From positions 281,165 through 345,164 of the forward strand of contig SJRY01000276.1 of the NCBI GenBank assembly GCA_011319805.1: a stretch of DNA of 64,000 nucleotides. Direction: 5' to 3'. The DNA comes from Macrocybe gigantea. Its lineage: Eukaryota; Basidiomycota; Agaricomycetes; Agaricales; Callistosporiaceae. The notes beneath the pieces are model-generated. The model worked only from the letters and a program-made list of their open reading frames with translations. It did not search any database and had not been told where the DNA came from. Position 1 is the stretch's first letter; each line of letters starts with the position of its first letter. This document shows, one piece after another, positions 12,077-28,433 of the stretch. Made by a program: the position numbers and the translations under genes.

Positions 12077-13050
12077 TGACGTGAAGATGATACACCGATA
12101 CAAGAATCGTACATAAGTGTCGCGAACACTGCGCTTGTCTATAGCTACATTGATGGTAAAGAGTTTCCATGAGTCGATGTCAAGAGTTAGAATAAAATGA
12201 GATATTCAGCGCAGCAGAGCAGATCTATTGCCAAATCCTGCTCTAAGTGAACGACTTCGTTAAAAGACAGAGAAGCGACAAACAAGCAGTCAGTTGTGGG
12301 TTCCACGCTTGGCAAATGCAAGATTTGCGTCTTTGTCTTGCCTTGCCATGTCGGATCCATGCAAGAACACGGACCGGAGATCGTGAGATCGTCTCTTCCT
12401 ATGAAGTGTGCGGAACTGAGGAGCATATGCTACCTGTGGCAGCTTGGTCTCAGCAACGTCGGTGCAAATTGTTGTGACATTCGGGCTGTCAGGGTCATCA
12501 TTGCAGACAAGGTCATGATGTGTCGTGGATGTCGTGAACATGAGGTGCAAAAGACGGGAAAAGGGGCTGAAAACCGCGGCTGCTGGGGCTGGTGGGGGAA
12601 CACATTATTGGAGCTTATATAGTTCAGGTAGGGATCGACGTCACAGAGTTGTGCAGAGTCCCTAAACATCCGCAGTAATTATCTTCCGACTCGTGTGGGA
12701 ATATTCACGTGAAGTTAAGCATGTGGCTGATTCTCACGTGACTGGTAAGGACTCCGCCATGATGGACTGAAAAAGTACAAGTCTGCCTCTTCTCTTGTTG
12801 CCATCGTTCACCTTCGGGCCCGCTCGTGATAATCTCCCCTTTAGCTCGTCGTTCTCCTCGACTCGTGGCCATCGTGTGGGCGTTTTAGCCGTGCGGTAGC
12901 ACAGTATCGTCCAAGTTACCCCTGGCGTTTGTTATTTGACAGCCGCTTTTAATAAGCGCAACACCAGGATCGCGATCTCGTTGCCAGAGAGACGTTCACT
13001 AGTACAGTCATTCGTTTCCTACAGCGACCCTTCTGAAGGCCATCCAACCT
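12077..13050. other. Intergenic region upstream of STE20
   Basis: No supported gene in about 970 bp. Several overlapping short open frames on both strands (12187-12669) lack motifs. The last 250 bp are pyrimidine-rich and probably form the promoter and 5' leader of the kinase gene. Confidence 0.45.
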
Positions 13051-13101
13051 GTAAGCAAATCTCATGCTGCAATTGAATTGTGCGGAAAATTGATCTTACA
13101 G
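13051..13101 (+). other. Probable 5'-UTR intron of the STE20 gene
   Basis: GTAAGC at 13051 and TTACAG ending at 13101 bound a 51-bp segment of the same size as the coding introns, 69 bp before the ATG at 13171. Inferred from splice signals only. Confidence 0.45.
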
Positions 13102-13170
13102 CTCTTTCTCGAACCCGTTCCAACATTCGATCATCCCCGCGACCACTTTTTTTTTCCCGGCTAATAGGAC

Positions 13171-15755
<2,585 letters not shown>

Positions 15756-16277
15756 ACAAAACCAGAGTCCGTCCTCCCATGCTATATCTTTCTGTGTTTC
15801 GGAAAGTACAATCTAAACAACTACCCTTCATCCTTCTTCATGCGGCCCTGTATTCCACTCGACTTCATTCACATCTTTCAGCGTCACCTGGTCATCGCGG
15901 ATTTTTCGCGTCCCTTCATCCGCAATCGGCTGAAACATTGGAAGTCATTGTATACCATTGTCAATTGTAATACCTCTGCACCCTATCTCCAGTACCCGTT
16001 ATAGTTTTCCGTCTTTCCTCTTCCGAACTTCTCTCCATTCCCGTTGTGTGCAGATTTATGTTGGACTTATAGATGAGAAAATTAAACTCCAGAGACAGCT
16101 ATGCTCGTGTCGCTCGATATACCTTTATAATTTTTTGAGTCTCAGGAAATCTGTGGACTGCCATTGTTTATTGATACAGTGCTGAGGTATCCTAGAATGA
16201 TGGGTTATCGACCAAAGTATGCTAAAGATTTATGCAAATGACATGTCAACAAAGCGGGCTCCAACCTACAAGTGCAG
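15756..16277. other. Convergent intergenic region, STE20 / TEL1 3' ends
   Basis: About 520 bp between two convergent genes. It should hold both 3' UTRs and polyadenylation signals. No gene supported. Confidence 0.5.
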
Positions 16278-19200
16278 TTAGAATGGGTGGGAGGTGGCTG
16301 GCACTCCACGCTCACCATGATAGATAAGCGCTAGATTCCGATCATCTGTCGCGTCAGCTACTAGCTGGTTTACGACGTATTGTACACTCAAAGACTTGTC
16401 GAGCTTGCGAGCGACGGCGCTTAGAGCACGGTCTGCGGCTTCTTCAGCTGTGCCGCTGGTCATATCGATACCAATGACGCCTGCCAGACGGCTTGTTCCC
16501 AAAAGAGTCGGTTCGGTAGGGGCACCTTGCACACGCCTGATCTTGACTTCGCTCGCCGTCCTGTTTGACCCAACGGTCAGGGGATTCGAAGGGGTGCAAA
16601 ATGGGACACAGACCAAGTATGCAGAGGGTCATGCTTGAAGACTTCAAGCACAGTCATGATTACTTCCGAACCCTCGCGCAGAACGCGGAGGGTTTCTTCC
16701 GCACAGCGTTGGAAAACACCTCTAGTCCCCGAAATACCCATGCCATCGACGATGTCTCTCGTCATACGAAATGGGACAAGTTCTGGCACTGTGAGATATT
16801 TGCCCTACAAAAAGGAGGTGAGTACGGTGTTTTCATCGGATGAGGGAAGCATGATGCCCGGACCTGATCAAACGCAATGCCGAGATCTATATGCACAACC
16901 GCTCCGCTGCTGTTATCCAATAGTATATTAGTGGTGTGCCTGTCACCAAGGCCCAGGATATGTCCAACAATGGAACTTGTTGCAACGCTACGTGTGTAAT
17001 TGAGACGCATAGAAAACCATGTCATTGGCGATTTATGTCTTTCCGCGAAGTAGTGACGCATGACTGGCCTGAATTGACGTTTGAGGGAGTCAAAGTCTTG
17101 AAGCAGGATATTCAGGGCGTCGTCAGATTGCCTCGCATTATACCGATCTTGGGCAGCCTGAAATTCTGCGCTAGCTTTCTTATGTGGGAAATCGGTTGGA
17201 TGATAACTACGTACATTAGTCAAGATGGTGAGGCGCAGAAGAAGTCTTACCGTTCATGGGCTCTGAGGAGCCATTGCTGCAAAGTCGCGGTATTACTGAC
17301 ATATTCCATAACACCGGCCCTGTCCCCTAACGGAATGACTTTGTAATCTCTGATGCTGAGATTCCGTCGTCGCGTCTCCCTGTCGCGTTCAAGGATAGTA
17401 TTCACCAGTCCAAATACTTGCACCATTACTGCATCTTGACGCAGATCATCATTCCCCTCTCCTTTGAACTAGGATAACTGAGCGTCAGCCACTGATTTCC
17501 TCATCTGGCGGGAAACTTACCAACTGTTTATGTTTTTGGCCCGCGGCATCTATACAAGCAATGATCTTCGGCAAATTTATACCACCGGCCGTCTCGAAGG
17601 TGTTTTCGTATCTAGCAATCCACGGACAATCATCGTATCGCATGGTAGGATCAGGAGGCAGGTGGCAGGTCATGACCGGGACTCGTAAATTTGAGATTGT
17701 AAGAATGAGACAGTCCCTTGGCACTGCAAACGATCGGTTCCGACTGCGCTTGATTTCCGCATTATTACGGATGGGATATTGCGCCCATTGGAGGCATGCT
17801 TTACAGAGCAGTTCTACATTGCGCACGTGTATGTTGGTAGACGGATCGTTTCTCAAACGATCAAATATATCGATTGCGGCGATGCCTCGCGAGGTCTGGG
17901 TAGACAAAGAAAGTCGTCCGGATTGTCGTGCCGTTGGGTCACGCTTAGGCTTTAAAGCATATACTTGATATAAAGAATGGAATGGATGTTCACGGCACAT
18001 CCGAAGAACTAAGTTATGCAGACTTTCTTGACCTTTTGAGGCGCTCCCCGTTTCGTTCTTTGAAATACGAGCCGACAGTTGATGCTAGAAACAAGGAAAG
18101 CTCAATATGTTATGCGGGACAGAAAACTCGCAGCATTACTGAAAGGAACACAAGTTTCCGGGAAGGTATTCTGTAAAGGGCAAGTCGAACGTTGGATTGC
18201 AATCCCGTCTCGTCATCATCGAAGTTCGAAAACCAAAGGGAGCAAAGCCTGATTGCGGAGTCATCGAATTCATCTGATGATTGCAGGCACCGAGAATACA
18301 TGTCAATTGCCTGCTTGAGGAAAATATCCCTGGCGAGATTGTGGGAACGAAAGTGCTCGCTGTCTTCTTTGAGAAGCTGATGTGCCTTTGTTTGGTGCAG
18401 GGCCAGTGTCTTCGCTCTCTGCTCATCTTGAGTCCTCAAAATCTCCTGATGGCGTGATTGTATCTCTTGCTTCTTCCTATCGACGTAAACTCTCCATCTA
18501 ATGGCATCGGGGGATTTGCTGATCGCGTGATATTGTCGCTCCGCGAAGATGGCGCATTGATGATACACGGTACTGTGCATGGTTCCAGGCGGAGTTGAAG
18601 AACCGATGGTATTGAGAATTTCAACAGCCTTATTGAAGTAATCATCACGAATATCTGTTGGCTTTTTGAGGCAGGCATCAAATGACCATGAGCCCTGCAG
18701 GAAGGATGAGCAATATGTCCCGAAAACTGAATCCGAACGTACTAGGCGGGATAGAATGATTGCTCGGTCTAGCGGAGAAATGACACCCTCATTACTCGAG
18801 TCCACAGCCCGCAATCTGTCAAGGTATTGGACGGCCATGCTTTCTTCCTCATGAGACCATAGAACGCTAGCAAATTCTTCTTCTACTTTGAATGATGGCG
18901 TCTCTTCGAGCCGCTGTGCACGAATGATAGAGTTGAGGGCGATCTGAATATGGTTAGCGTCCCGGGCCGCTTTAGACAGATGTATCAGACAATCCTTTTC
19001 GACGTTGATGAGACTCTGCGTGTAGGGCGATACAAGGCGTCCAATCTGCTGACGTTCCTCTTTCCGGATGGCAGAACGTACAAGCGAAACACGAGTAGCC
19101 ATTATACCCTCCAGATTCCGGAACCTGTCGAAAAGGTGAATAAGAGGAGCTGGAAGCTTTCCTGATACGCACTCAAATCGATTGCCGAGCTTTGTCAGAT

Positions 19201-22200
19201 CATTCCACTGAGCAGGAGCGACTGGTTTTGCAATCAGTAGACTTCTGATAGGATCTTGTCTCCACTTCTTGACCTCACGGAGACACATTATATCTGATAA
19301 TGTTTCACGGATTTCTGCAAAATTTCCGGCCCGAGGTCGCGAAGTCGAGACATTTCTATCCGGAGGGAATGCTGAATCACATTGTCGATGATATTCTCGT
19401 CGCGTTCACGGTGAATGGCTCGCAATGCAAAATAAAGAGAAGCGCCTGGAGAGTCATGGCCATGATCTGGCAAGTCCCATGTTTCAGTCCTCCACCCCAG
19501 GCGATAACTAGTGGACGAAGAGGCGCTGTCATATGGATTGGCCAAAGAGCTTTGGATAGTCTCTATGGCGAGATGGTCGAATCCAAATGAATGAAATGAC
19601 TTGACAAGGCCTTCCGTATCCGTACTTTTTCGTCCGCCAGCTTCGAGATTGCACCGTGAAATTGAAATGCCTTCTCCCACTGGTTCTCGTGATGAAAACG
19701 TTTGATGAGAAATCGGTGAATGTCATTGTCGTCGATGCCGTAGAAGCCGTCCGGTTCGTCAATGTGCCGGTAAATCTCATACAATATTTGTTCCGTGGAT
19801 ATTGTTCCAATGTTAGAGGAGGTTTGGCTATCGATGGCAAGCTCTAGAAAGAGAAGAGCGGTCGTGTACGCGCCGAACGCAAGGGATTTCTCTGCCAACA
19901 GCGTAAAGTCGATTTCAAGCCATTTGTTATATGACAGTGCATCAGCAGTGTTGGAATGGAAAGATCGGAGATGCAAGACAACGGTGACGATCGAGCGCAA
20001 GCAAGGTGTGCACGTTGAATCGGCGGTCAGAAGGGTTGTAAAGTATGTCGATAAACACGTTCGAATTGTGTCCGTCGAGGCGTTTCCGTAAACGAGCGCT
20101 CTGTAGACCAGGAGAGGCAGAATTTGCTCCGCGAAAGAATGGTCACGCTTTAATATAGAAATGAGCTGAGCATAGAACATCTCCTGCTCAGAAAGGAGAT
20201 TGCAGAGAAGTTCGGTAAACATTCCTATCCACTTGGAAAAATCCTTTGCGGAATGGATGAGAAGGTCGGTCGTCAGGTCGTCAAGCGTCATCGGGTCTTT
20301 GCTCTTGGGCGAAGTGGGAATGTCTCCAGGTATCGCAATTCCATCAGATAATCGGAGAGCCATGGACCTAAGGATAGCACATTCTTGACTGTCATGGACG
20401 CAATTAAGCGAAGTGTGTCGTAAGCGATATGCACCTTAGAAGGTGAATCGCAGTGTAGCATTTCGAGTAATGTCATAATAATGGTTTCTTGCGTTTTATC
20501 CCCCCGTCAGAGGACGACGTCTGCTGTTTAGTCATATGTCGTATATGCCGACTGAGGATGGAGGTCGTGTTCACCTTGATTGAAGCTTTCTACCTGTCCA
20601 GCATTCGAGAAAATAAGCGAAGCGAAAGCATCGATATCATTTTCTTGAAGCTGATTGACAGGAGGCATGCATTCTTTCAATCGCCAGAAGTGACTCCTGG
20701 AGAATTCGTGCGTCGTGTCGTAATTGCGGACAGCAGAAATTTCGTGAAGTCTGTGGACCATTCTGAATTTATTTGACGATATCCGATGATCCACGAGGAT
20801 CGCCGAAAGACTTTCAGAAGAGACATTCTCGCATAACTTGCCAAGTTGTTGGGACGGCGGATATGGCCATGCAGGGACGACTCTGATCACCTGGCTACGA
20901 ATTTCTGCAACTTTAGACAACTTCACGGCTTGCGCATCGATCCAGTCCATCAGACTCAAGCCGATACTTTTGTGATGCTCATCACACGCAAAGGTTGCGT
21001 GGTCATGCCCGATGCAAGAAATGCGAATGAGGACGTCCGGAAATCGCGAGTCTTTCGTCTTTCCGTGTTGATACATGTTGAATGCCCATTCGAGGATAGA
21101 TTGCGATGCTCGTGCGAGGTCTAGTTGTCTGAGCAATGTCGTAGCCCCATGTATGAGGGTTTGAAGGAGGCTGATGTCTTCGAAATCAAGATGACGATAA
21201 GAAATCCAGAGACAAAGTGCGTTTAGCACACGAATCTGTTCATTGACTAGAGGTGATTGCTCTATGTCCGCCAGCAGCCGATGCATAACATGGTACGTTA
21301 TAGATCGCTTGTCCACGTCGGGCAGCCGGCAGCCCAACCAATTTAGGGCTGTTAGCAATGTTTCTGCTGGGAATGCAGGTAGGTTGGGCTCATGCGTTTC
21401 AGATTCGTCCATATGTCGATAAATCGTCAAAGCCCGAAAAACTTGGTGGCTTGTACCAGTGCTGTCAAAGAATCGAGAGAGTGACCGATCGGCCCATCCA
21501 GCGAAACATCTTGGTCGCCTAACGTTCGGAGGATAGATGCGACAATGCCGTCCATATTCGCGGCCAGACATTGATCGAATTTGCTACCCTTGAAGGTCAT
21601 TTCCTGCAATGAAGCGTCCATGCCGGTGACATCACCAATCTCATCAATCCAGGTAACAATTTTATACCCAATGACGTCGCCGAAGCAATCTTCCAATCCC
21701 TCATCGGTTGTAATCTGTAGTATATGGCAGTGGGCTTCAAATAGCTTGCGACCGCCGAGCCAGATATTCGTTGGTGTGAAGAGGCGAAATGTGCGTTCGG
21801 CGCATTCACGACGATTCTGATAACCAAGGAGATGTGGCGGAAAACGTAAGATGTCTGATTGGGCATTCCGGATTGAATACGCAAGTTGTGAAGCGTATGA
21901 CTCAAAGAGTGTGGATAGCTCTTGCAAGCCCATCCTCTGTGTGACTCCCTGCAGAATGACTTGGATATGTTTGGAATAGAGTGGACTGTGAATGCATGTC
22001 TCAAGCAGATGCCAATACGGGCCGCGCCGAACTGCGGAACAGGTGATCATGATGTTTCCCAATGATAACATACGAGTTAGCATATGCTCGTAGCTGACAA
22101 CGAATATGGCGTCAGGAAAGGCATAACATCTATGCCAAGAATACGTACTTATCGAGGTCAACAGTATACCATCGCTTGATTGAATTATACAATTCAAGTG

Positions 22201-25200
22201 CGGAACGCTGGACGATGCGTGCCCGTGCGAATAGTCGTGCGTTACAGGTTGAAACACGGAATCTAACCCGGATATCTTCGTCAGCATTAAGAAAAGGAAG
22301 CAAGAATTCCGGTGAGCTCTGAAATTCCGGGTCTTCTTCATCCGTAGACCCACACCATGCTTGCTGACGAGGGTCGAAAGTCATATATTTATCCATAAAC
22401 TGCGCGAAGCGATCGCGGACTTTCCAGGATCGCATTTTCGCACCTTTGAGGACAGTGGATAACCATGTGCAAAGGGATCTAATCTTCTCGAGAACGTCTC
22501 CGACTGCAACCTGGGGAGACGCCCACAGAGGCATCGTGGAGTCTATAAGTTGGATAGCGAGGCGCTGAACTTGATGACTTCTGGAATATGAATACAGCTG
22601 CAGGATCCTGGACATTTCTTCGAGGATACCATCCAGGTTGGCGATGCTGAGGCCGATGTATTTCTTCCGCGTGGATTCCAATAGTATTGGGCAAATTTGG
22701 ATGAAAATGTCGGGGCAAGAATCAGCGCAGCCAACCACAAGGTCCACGAGTTCCTTATCACGAGTGGGTTCGCCAGTGCTGGATTGAAAAGTAGTTCCGA
22801 CCGTGAGGAAGGACACACAAGTTTCCAGCACAAAATTGTCTGTATAGGCATCTTCGGCCTGCCTACTTTGAAGCTGGCCATGCTGGAGAGCGGAAGTCCG
22901 GATGGGGCCAAATTCGTCCTTGTCGTAGGCTGCAATGGACTTGCTGTCATGCGATGTTGTGGTTTGCCCGGCCATCGAATAAAGTACACTCCTCAAAGTG
23001 ACGGCTATGCTTGCGAATGAATCCTGTACCTGGAAGCGAGTCACTATGGTATGCGCGCTTCGCCAACGCTGATTACTTACATCGTTATTCTGCCACAAAA
23101 GCCGAAGAAAATCGATCCTTGATACCTTAAGATGATCGACATCGTCGGCCTTGGTTATTGTTAAGGAAGCAAGAATCTGATTTTTTATGCCAGTCCCAAT
23201 GTCTGGCGGGAGCATGGCATGCCAAAAGCCATCTCCAAAAATGTCTTCATCAGTGCGGAAGAGTGGGTCGAGCCCTAGTGCGATCAAGGCTCTTTCTGGA
23301 CTGGTCCACTGCGACTGTGTTAGAAGGTTTGTGACCAGTATTGCCAACTTGCAAGCGGACTGCAGAAGACGTCGATCCGGCTGTATCTCATTGGCTGCAA
23401 GCACGGTTTCGAATGCTAATGCTATGATGGCCATGTCTAAACAGCGGCGAGCGACTTCGGCTTTGGAATACCCGTTAGCTGCGTCCCATCCATTCAACAG
23501 GCCTTCAATCGTTTTCAAGATGAAGGCAGAAATCTTTCTTTCTCTAGGTCGAGGCGGAATGTACTGAAGTCCTTTCTTTGAGCCTTGAAGAATTAGGTTC
23601 CCTGCCTCAGACAGAGACTTTCCGTTAGAACGTGATTCAAGCGACGGTTTCCGGAATGATGGAAGCCGTGCTTCCAACAAAAAATCCCTGATTATTGCTG
23701 TTTTCCACTGCTCCACAAGCGTTTCGGTGATCTGGCATTGCGGCAGAGGCAGCCTAGATAGCAGGTCCGTTCGCTTCTGAAGCCCACATATACTTTCCAA
23801 TAAGAGCAACATGTCCTGGACGGTATGCAGAGCTGCACGCTTCGCCTCGAAGCCAGCAACTTTCCAACAATCGACTAGCCAGCTGACTACCTTCTCTTCG
23901 ATCTGCATCCTATGTAGTCGCATGTCTTGATTGGCTACCTTCAAGCACTGTGAGAGAAATGCACACACAGAATCGTAGGGGTAGGCGGGGCCTTGCACGT
24001 CAAGATCTTTTGCGAGAGTCTCAATTTCCAGCAGGACTCGCTGAGGAGTCAACGATAGACAACCCGAAGTGACCGTGTTTGAGAGAAACAGCAGTGTGTA
24101 GGCAGTATGACATGCCGACCGACAGATCAATGGCACATTTGCCCGACGAATTGCGTTTGTCCATATCGAGTCCCATGTAAATGCTTCGCGTGCTGCCGCA
24201 CTCAAAGGCCTGAAAGTTACGAAAGACGGTGACTGCTCCAAAGACCCTTTGGTAAGGGTACGCGGGAAAGACGAAGGTAGCGATCCTTCCGCATAAGCGA
24301 TGGCCGCAAAACACAGAAATACCCATGATTGAATGACCGTATCATCAGAGGAAATATGCTGGTGGAGAACTTGGATAACGTCTAGCCGTAAAGATTCGTG
24401 TAATATGGCCCAATGGCGATCGACGAAGAAAAGTAATATCTGCAGATGATATGCACGGACATTTGTCGTAGAAGGATATTCAATGGATCCTAAGAGTGAG
24501 ACAATGGGACTTTCTAGTCGTATTCTCTTGCCTTCACTGACTGGGCCAGGTGTCAGGGAGGAGTGCATAGATTCTGAAAACTCAAATAACTGGGAATATA
24601 AGCAAGGAGTACCGCAGAGAAAGAAAGAAATCTTACCTTTCCAGCGACATCTGCTTGTAATTCCAAAATGGCCCATGATAAGGCCTGGGCCGCGTCAAAA
24701 TTCCATCCGTATCTGAAAGTATTCGCCACAAAAGCAGGATTATGATCACCTTCGCTTCGCTCCAGAGAAGTGAGCTCTAGCCTTAGCGCATCTAGAGTAA
24801 GACCATCTATTCCCCATCGATTCTCCGCCTCGCCACCCAACACATGCCAAAGTCTGCTCAAACTTTCACCACAATTGAATGATGATATATCCGCGGAGTC
24901 GTCACGGGCACTGGAGGTTAGAAAGGGGAGAAGGATTCGCAGAATGCATACAAGTGCTTCTTTAATTCTCCTGTTCTTCGTTCCCCAGAGGCCGACCAAG
25001 GAGTCCCAGGCAGTATGTGCAAAATGTTCGACATCATGCTTCCTGTTCAACGCAAGTACTGATAGAGTAGAATGCACAGAACTGAGGTAATCCTGCAGCA
25101 AAGACGAATCACCAGGATAACATTCCAGAAACTGTTGTAACCGGCGCAAGATGGCGGAGGGGAGATAGGCATAGTCAGGGGAAAGAATGGGAGAGGAAGG

Positions 25201-26016
25201 AGAACGAAGGAGGATGGAAAGGAGCGACATGAACTCCACTTGTTCAAGCGAGACGGACGTCTGCGTCACGGTGCGCTGGGATTTTTGTTTGGACTGAGAT
25301 TTGGATCTTGGAACGTTGGGTACAGACATTGCATCTTTGCCACTACGGGCCCTTTTCCTATTCTTCTTGGGGGAGAAATCACCGTCATCGGCCGGTTCGG
25401 AGTAGTCGTCCATGGATAGATCTGAATCGCTGAGTTCATGCGAGTCAGAAGGGCTTCCCACCAACGCTTCATCATCGAATCTCGCTTTAACCGAGTTGCC
25501 GAGAATGACGTTAAATCCCATCTCAACCATTCGTACCCAAGTATCGTCTTCCAGATGTTCAAGGTGAGGAGTGTAACTCACGAGGCATTTTAAGGCTTTG
25601 ATGTAATCCAGAGCCACGGGGGCGAAGAGCTCGCGATAGTGCACCATCGTCTGCAAGAAGTGTTCAAACATTGCCTTGACAACGCGTTTGTTCATAAATT
25701 GAACTGTTCTCTCCGTCAACCATCGTACGGTGCTCGCGGCTTCTCCAAGTCTCTTCTGCGCAGTAGCCACGGAAGAACTGGAAGATTTGGTTGTGGTTTT
25801 CTTCGTTGCGATTAGCCGCTCACTGAGAACGGTCTGAAAAAGAGCTTGAAAGACGGAAAGCCATGCTCGAGGATCGGAGCTGCCATCTGATTTGAGGTGG
25901 AATGTCGTAACGACTCGGTCCTGTGAAAAGACTGTTCGTACGGAGGCAACGCCTTCTTGTCTTTCCTTGATTTTATCGCTCTTCAAATTCTGGAGAACAG
26001 CCTTTAGGTTGCTCAT
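16278..26016 (-). CDS. TEL1: Tel1/ATM checkpoint kinase (PIKK)
   Basis: Giant PI3K-like kinase that signals DNA double-strand breaks and protects telomeres. ATG at 26016 gives [20 protein letters not shown], a good TAN motif, the N-terminal signature of Tel1/ATM. A HEAT-repeat solenoid follows over about 7 kb, then the FAT region. The kinase domain carries GDRHTTN (16947-16927) and [10 protein letters not shown] (16893-16864), catalytic and metal-binding loops typical of ATM. The FATC-like tail [20 protein letters not shown] lies near 16370-16320; stop TAA at 16278-16280. Introns of about 50-60 bp are scattered, for example at 24553-24640 and 22080-22146. At least three frame changes have no intron: at about 21443 (TTTTT), 20500 (six C on the plus strand) and 20405 (AA). 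The aromatic residues that end most FATC tails are not in frame. Function call is firm; the exact protein is not. Confidence 0.9.
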
Positions 26017-26620
26017 GGAGGACTGAGGCTACGCAGTCGATATTGTAAGTGAGATTAAACAAAGAGATCAGGTCTATCGCACCTCATCGAACAGTCAATG
26101 CGTCCAAAGAACCGGGCTTCAAATATGCCTAGCTGAGGCAGAACGTATTACGACGCGAAACGAAAGCGTGCAAAACAGCAATGCACATCACGTGATATTG
26201 ACGCCAATCACGATTTGGTCCTATTTGGATGGCCGGGCCTCATAAAAGCGAGCACGAAATTTTTCTATCACTTGCCGATTTACTTCTCAATGATACCATG
26301 AACACACATTTTTTCGTTCTGCAATGCCTCATTCAATCTTTTCGATACATTCAACGCTTCCTTCAACATTTGCGGCCCTTTTCTGCCCGAGCAGTGCTAC
26401 TTACGCCATGCTGTCTCGGTTCTGGTGATGGGCCTACAAAATCGTAACCAACCGCCTAATCAACAGTTGGTGGGCATCATAGGACTAATGGATTTCTGTA
26501 TGGGTGGAGTTCATTTCCTGTATATCTCCCTACATGTCTTCCCAATGACTACTTTTCATTAAATGTATGCATTGACGATGTATCTACTATCTATTCCAAT
26601 TGGAAACATTTGATGCTCAC
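26017..26620. other. Intergenic region between CBS and TEL1 (same strand)
   Basis: About 600 bp holding the TEL1 promoter and the CBS 3' region. No supported gene. Confidence 0.5.
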
Positions 26621-28188
26621 TTAAGATTTGGAATCGCCAATGCTTGAATTCGGTTTGTCTTTCTGGATAGCTTCGGCGATCATTTCCGCAAGTGGGGAAT
26701 GAGTTCCCTTCATCGCCATATTCAGGAACCAAGGTTTGCTCATGTAGTTGCGGATGCTGGAACGGATGTTGGATTAATGAACACCCGAACATAGAACAGA
26801 CTTACCCATCAGGAAGGATAATGACAACATTCGAGCCCTCAGTGTCAGCCATTCTTTCACCAGGCTCACTCTTGAGCCATTTGACGGCACCGCTAAGGGC
26901 ACTGCCACTGCTTCCGCCGACCAGTAGACCTTCGTGCCTCATCAATTCTTGGACGGCGCTGAAGGCTTCCTCATCAGATGTTTTAATCCAGAAGTCGACG
27001 ACGCCGACATCGCGAGAAAGAACGTCCGGTACGAAATCATAACCTATTCCCTCCACGACATATTGCTTCCCAGCGTCGTTGGCGTTTAGCTCCTTCGGAA
27101 GAGCGAGAATACTTCCCCTCTGAAGGTTGTTTTATGAACAGAAAGAATTGATAGGGCTATTTGCCACTTACTGGGTCGACACCGACAACGATGCAATCTT
27201 TGTTATGCGTCTTTTTGATTGCGCGAGAAATGCCAGTAATAGTCCCGCCTGTGCCAGCCCCAGCGACAATGACGTCCACTTTTCCTGACGATGGTTTCAA
27301 AGGCGTCGCAGGCGTCGACACAATGGCCTCTATAATCTCAGGCCCTGTTGTATGTTCATGGGCCAATGGATTATAGGCCTAGAAAGCCAACTCGGAGGAT
27401 CAGCCCGACTAAAAACAATATATCAACGATAGCGACTTACGTTTCGATATTGATCAAGGATGATGGCATTAGGTATTTCCCTCTGCAATTTGCGCGCAAC
27501 GCCTTGAGTCGTTAAGGAATTCAGCCACGAGAGTAGCGGGAAGGAGAGGTGGGCTCTACCTATGTGGCTGTCGGGGGAATCCCATGCAGCTTCGCTGGGT
27601 GTCCGGACAACTTCGGCACCGAGTGCTCTCAGAGCAGCTTCTTTCTCCTGCATTGCAGCCAAATTCAGACGCCAAAGATCAAACGCAATATTGGCGTGTG
27701 CCATTCAACGTACCATGGACATCTTATTAGGCATGGTTATAATCACTGAATACCCCTTATCTATAGTATTCAGCAAGAGTTCTACAAGCAAGGAGGGTCA
27801 CATACCTTGATCGCACACGCCATGGCTAGACCAATGCCTGGATGAATCAAAAGGTCTCAGAAACGCACGGCGACATGAGGACCGAACACCGAACCTGTGT
27901 TCCCAGATGTAGGCTCGATGACGACGCTCTTGCCCGGAATCAGTCTCCCCTCCTTCTCCGCTGCCTCCACCATAGCTTTCGCTATTCTGTCCTTCACTGA
28001 GCCACCGACCGACATGAATTCTACCTTTCCAACTGTGGCAAAATGTCACCAAAATGGACTCGTCTTAATCTGACTAAGGACTTACGAAGATTGCATTTCA
28101 GCCCGTGCAGTTTAGCCACTTGGTCCAGCCGGATGAGGGGCGTGTGTCCGACTGCGTCGAGTGCATTATGGAGCACGAAGGAAGGCAT
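26621..28188 (-). CDS. CYS4: Cystathionine beta-synthase without C-terminal CBS (Bateman) domains
   Basis: PLP enzyme joining serine and homocysteine to cystathionine (transsulfuration, cytosol). ATG at 28188 gives [20 protein letters not shown]. Next exons carry [20 protein letters not shown] with the PLP lysine in SVKDR (about 28000), then [15 protein letters not shown], the Asn-loop motif. Later blocks are [48 protein letters not shown], the phosphate-binding loop [20 protein letters not shown] (about 27270-27210), [16 protein letters not shown] and [12 protein letters not shown]. The last exon ends GDSKS with TAA at 26621-26623. The protein ends soon after the catalytic fold, with no room for the paired CBS motifs seen in animal enzymes. 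An upstream in-frame ATG at 28311 is possible but adds residues not expected in the family. At least six short introns. Confidence 0.9.
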
Positions 28189-28433
28189 GATTCCGACAGG
28201 TTGGTATTTGTGTGCTGGTGGTGATCTGAGCAACCAAGCAACACGTCTGCCAATTATAATATACACCGTCTCGGGGACTACCGACGGACGGATCTTCATC
28301 GCCTCATCCACTTATCTACGGAGATGGCATTAGCCGACGAACATTCACCATCTGCCAATGGACTCTGGCTACACACATGGGCTTCCAGCGAGATTGAAAT
28401 CAATCATGATATTAAATTTCAGAGAAATGTGCG

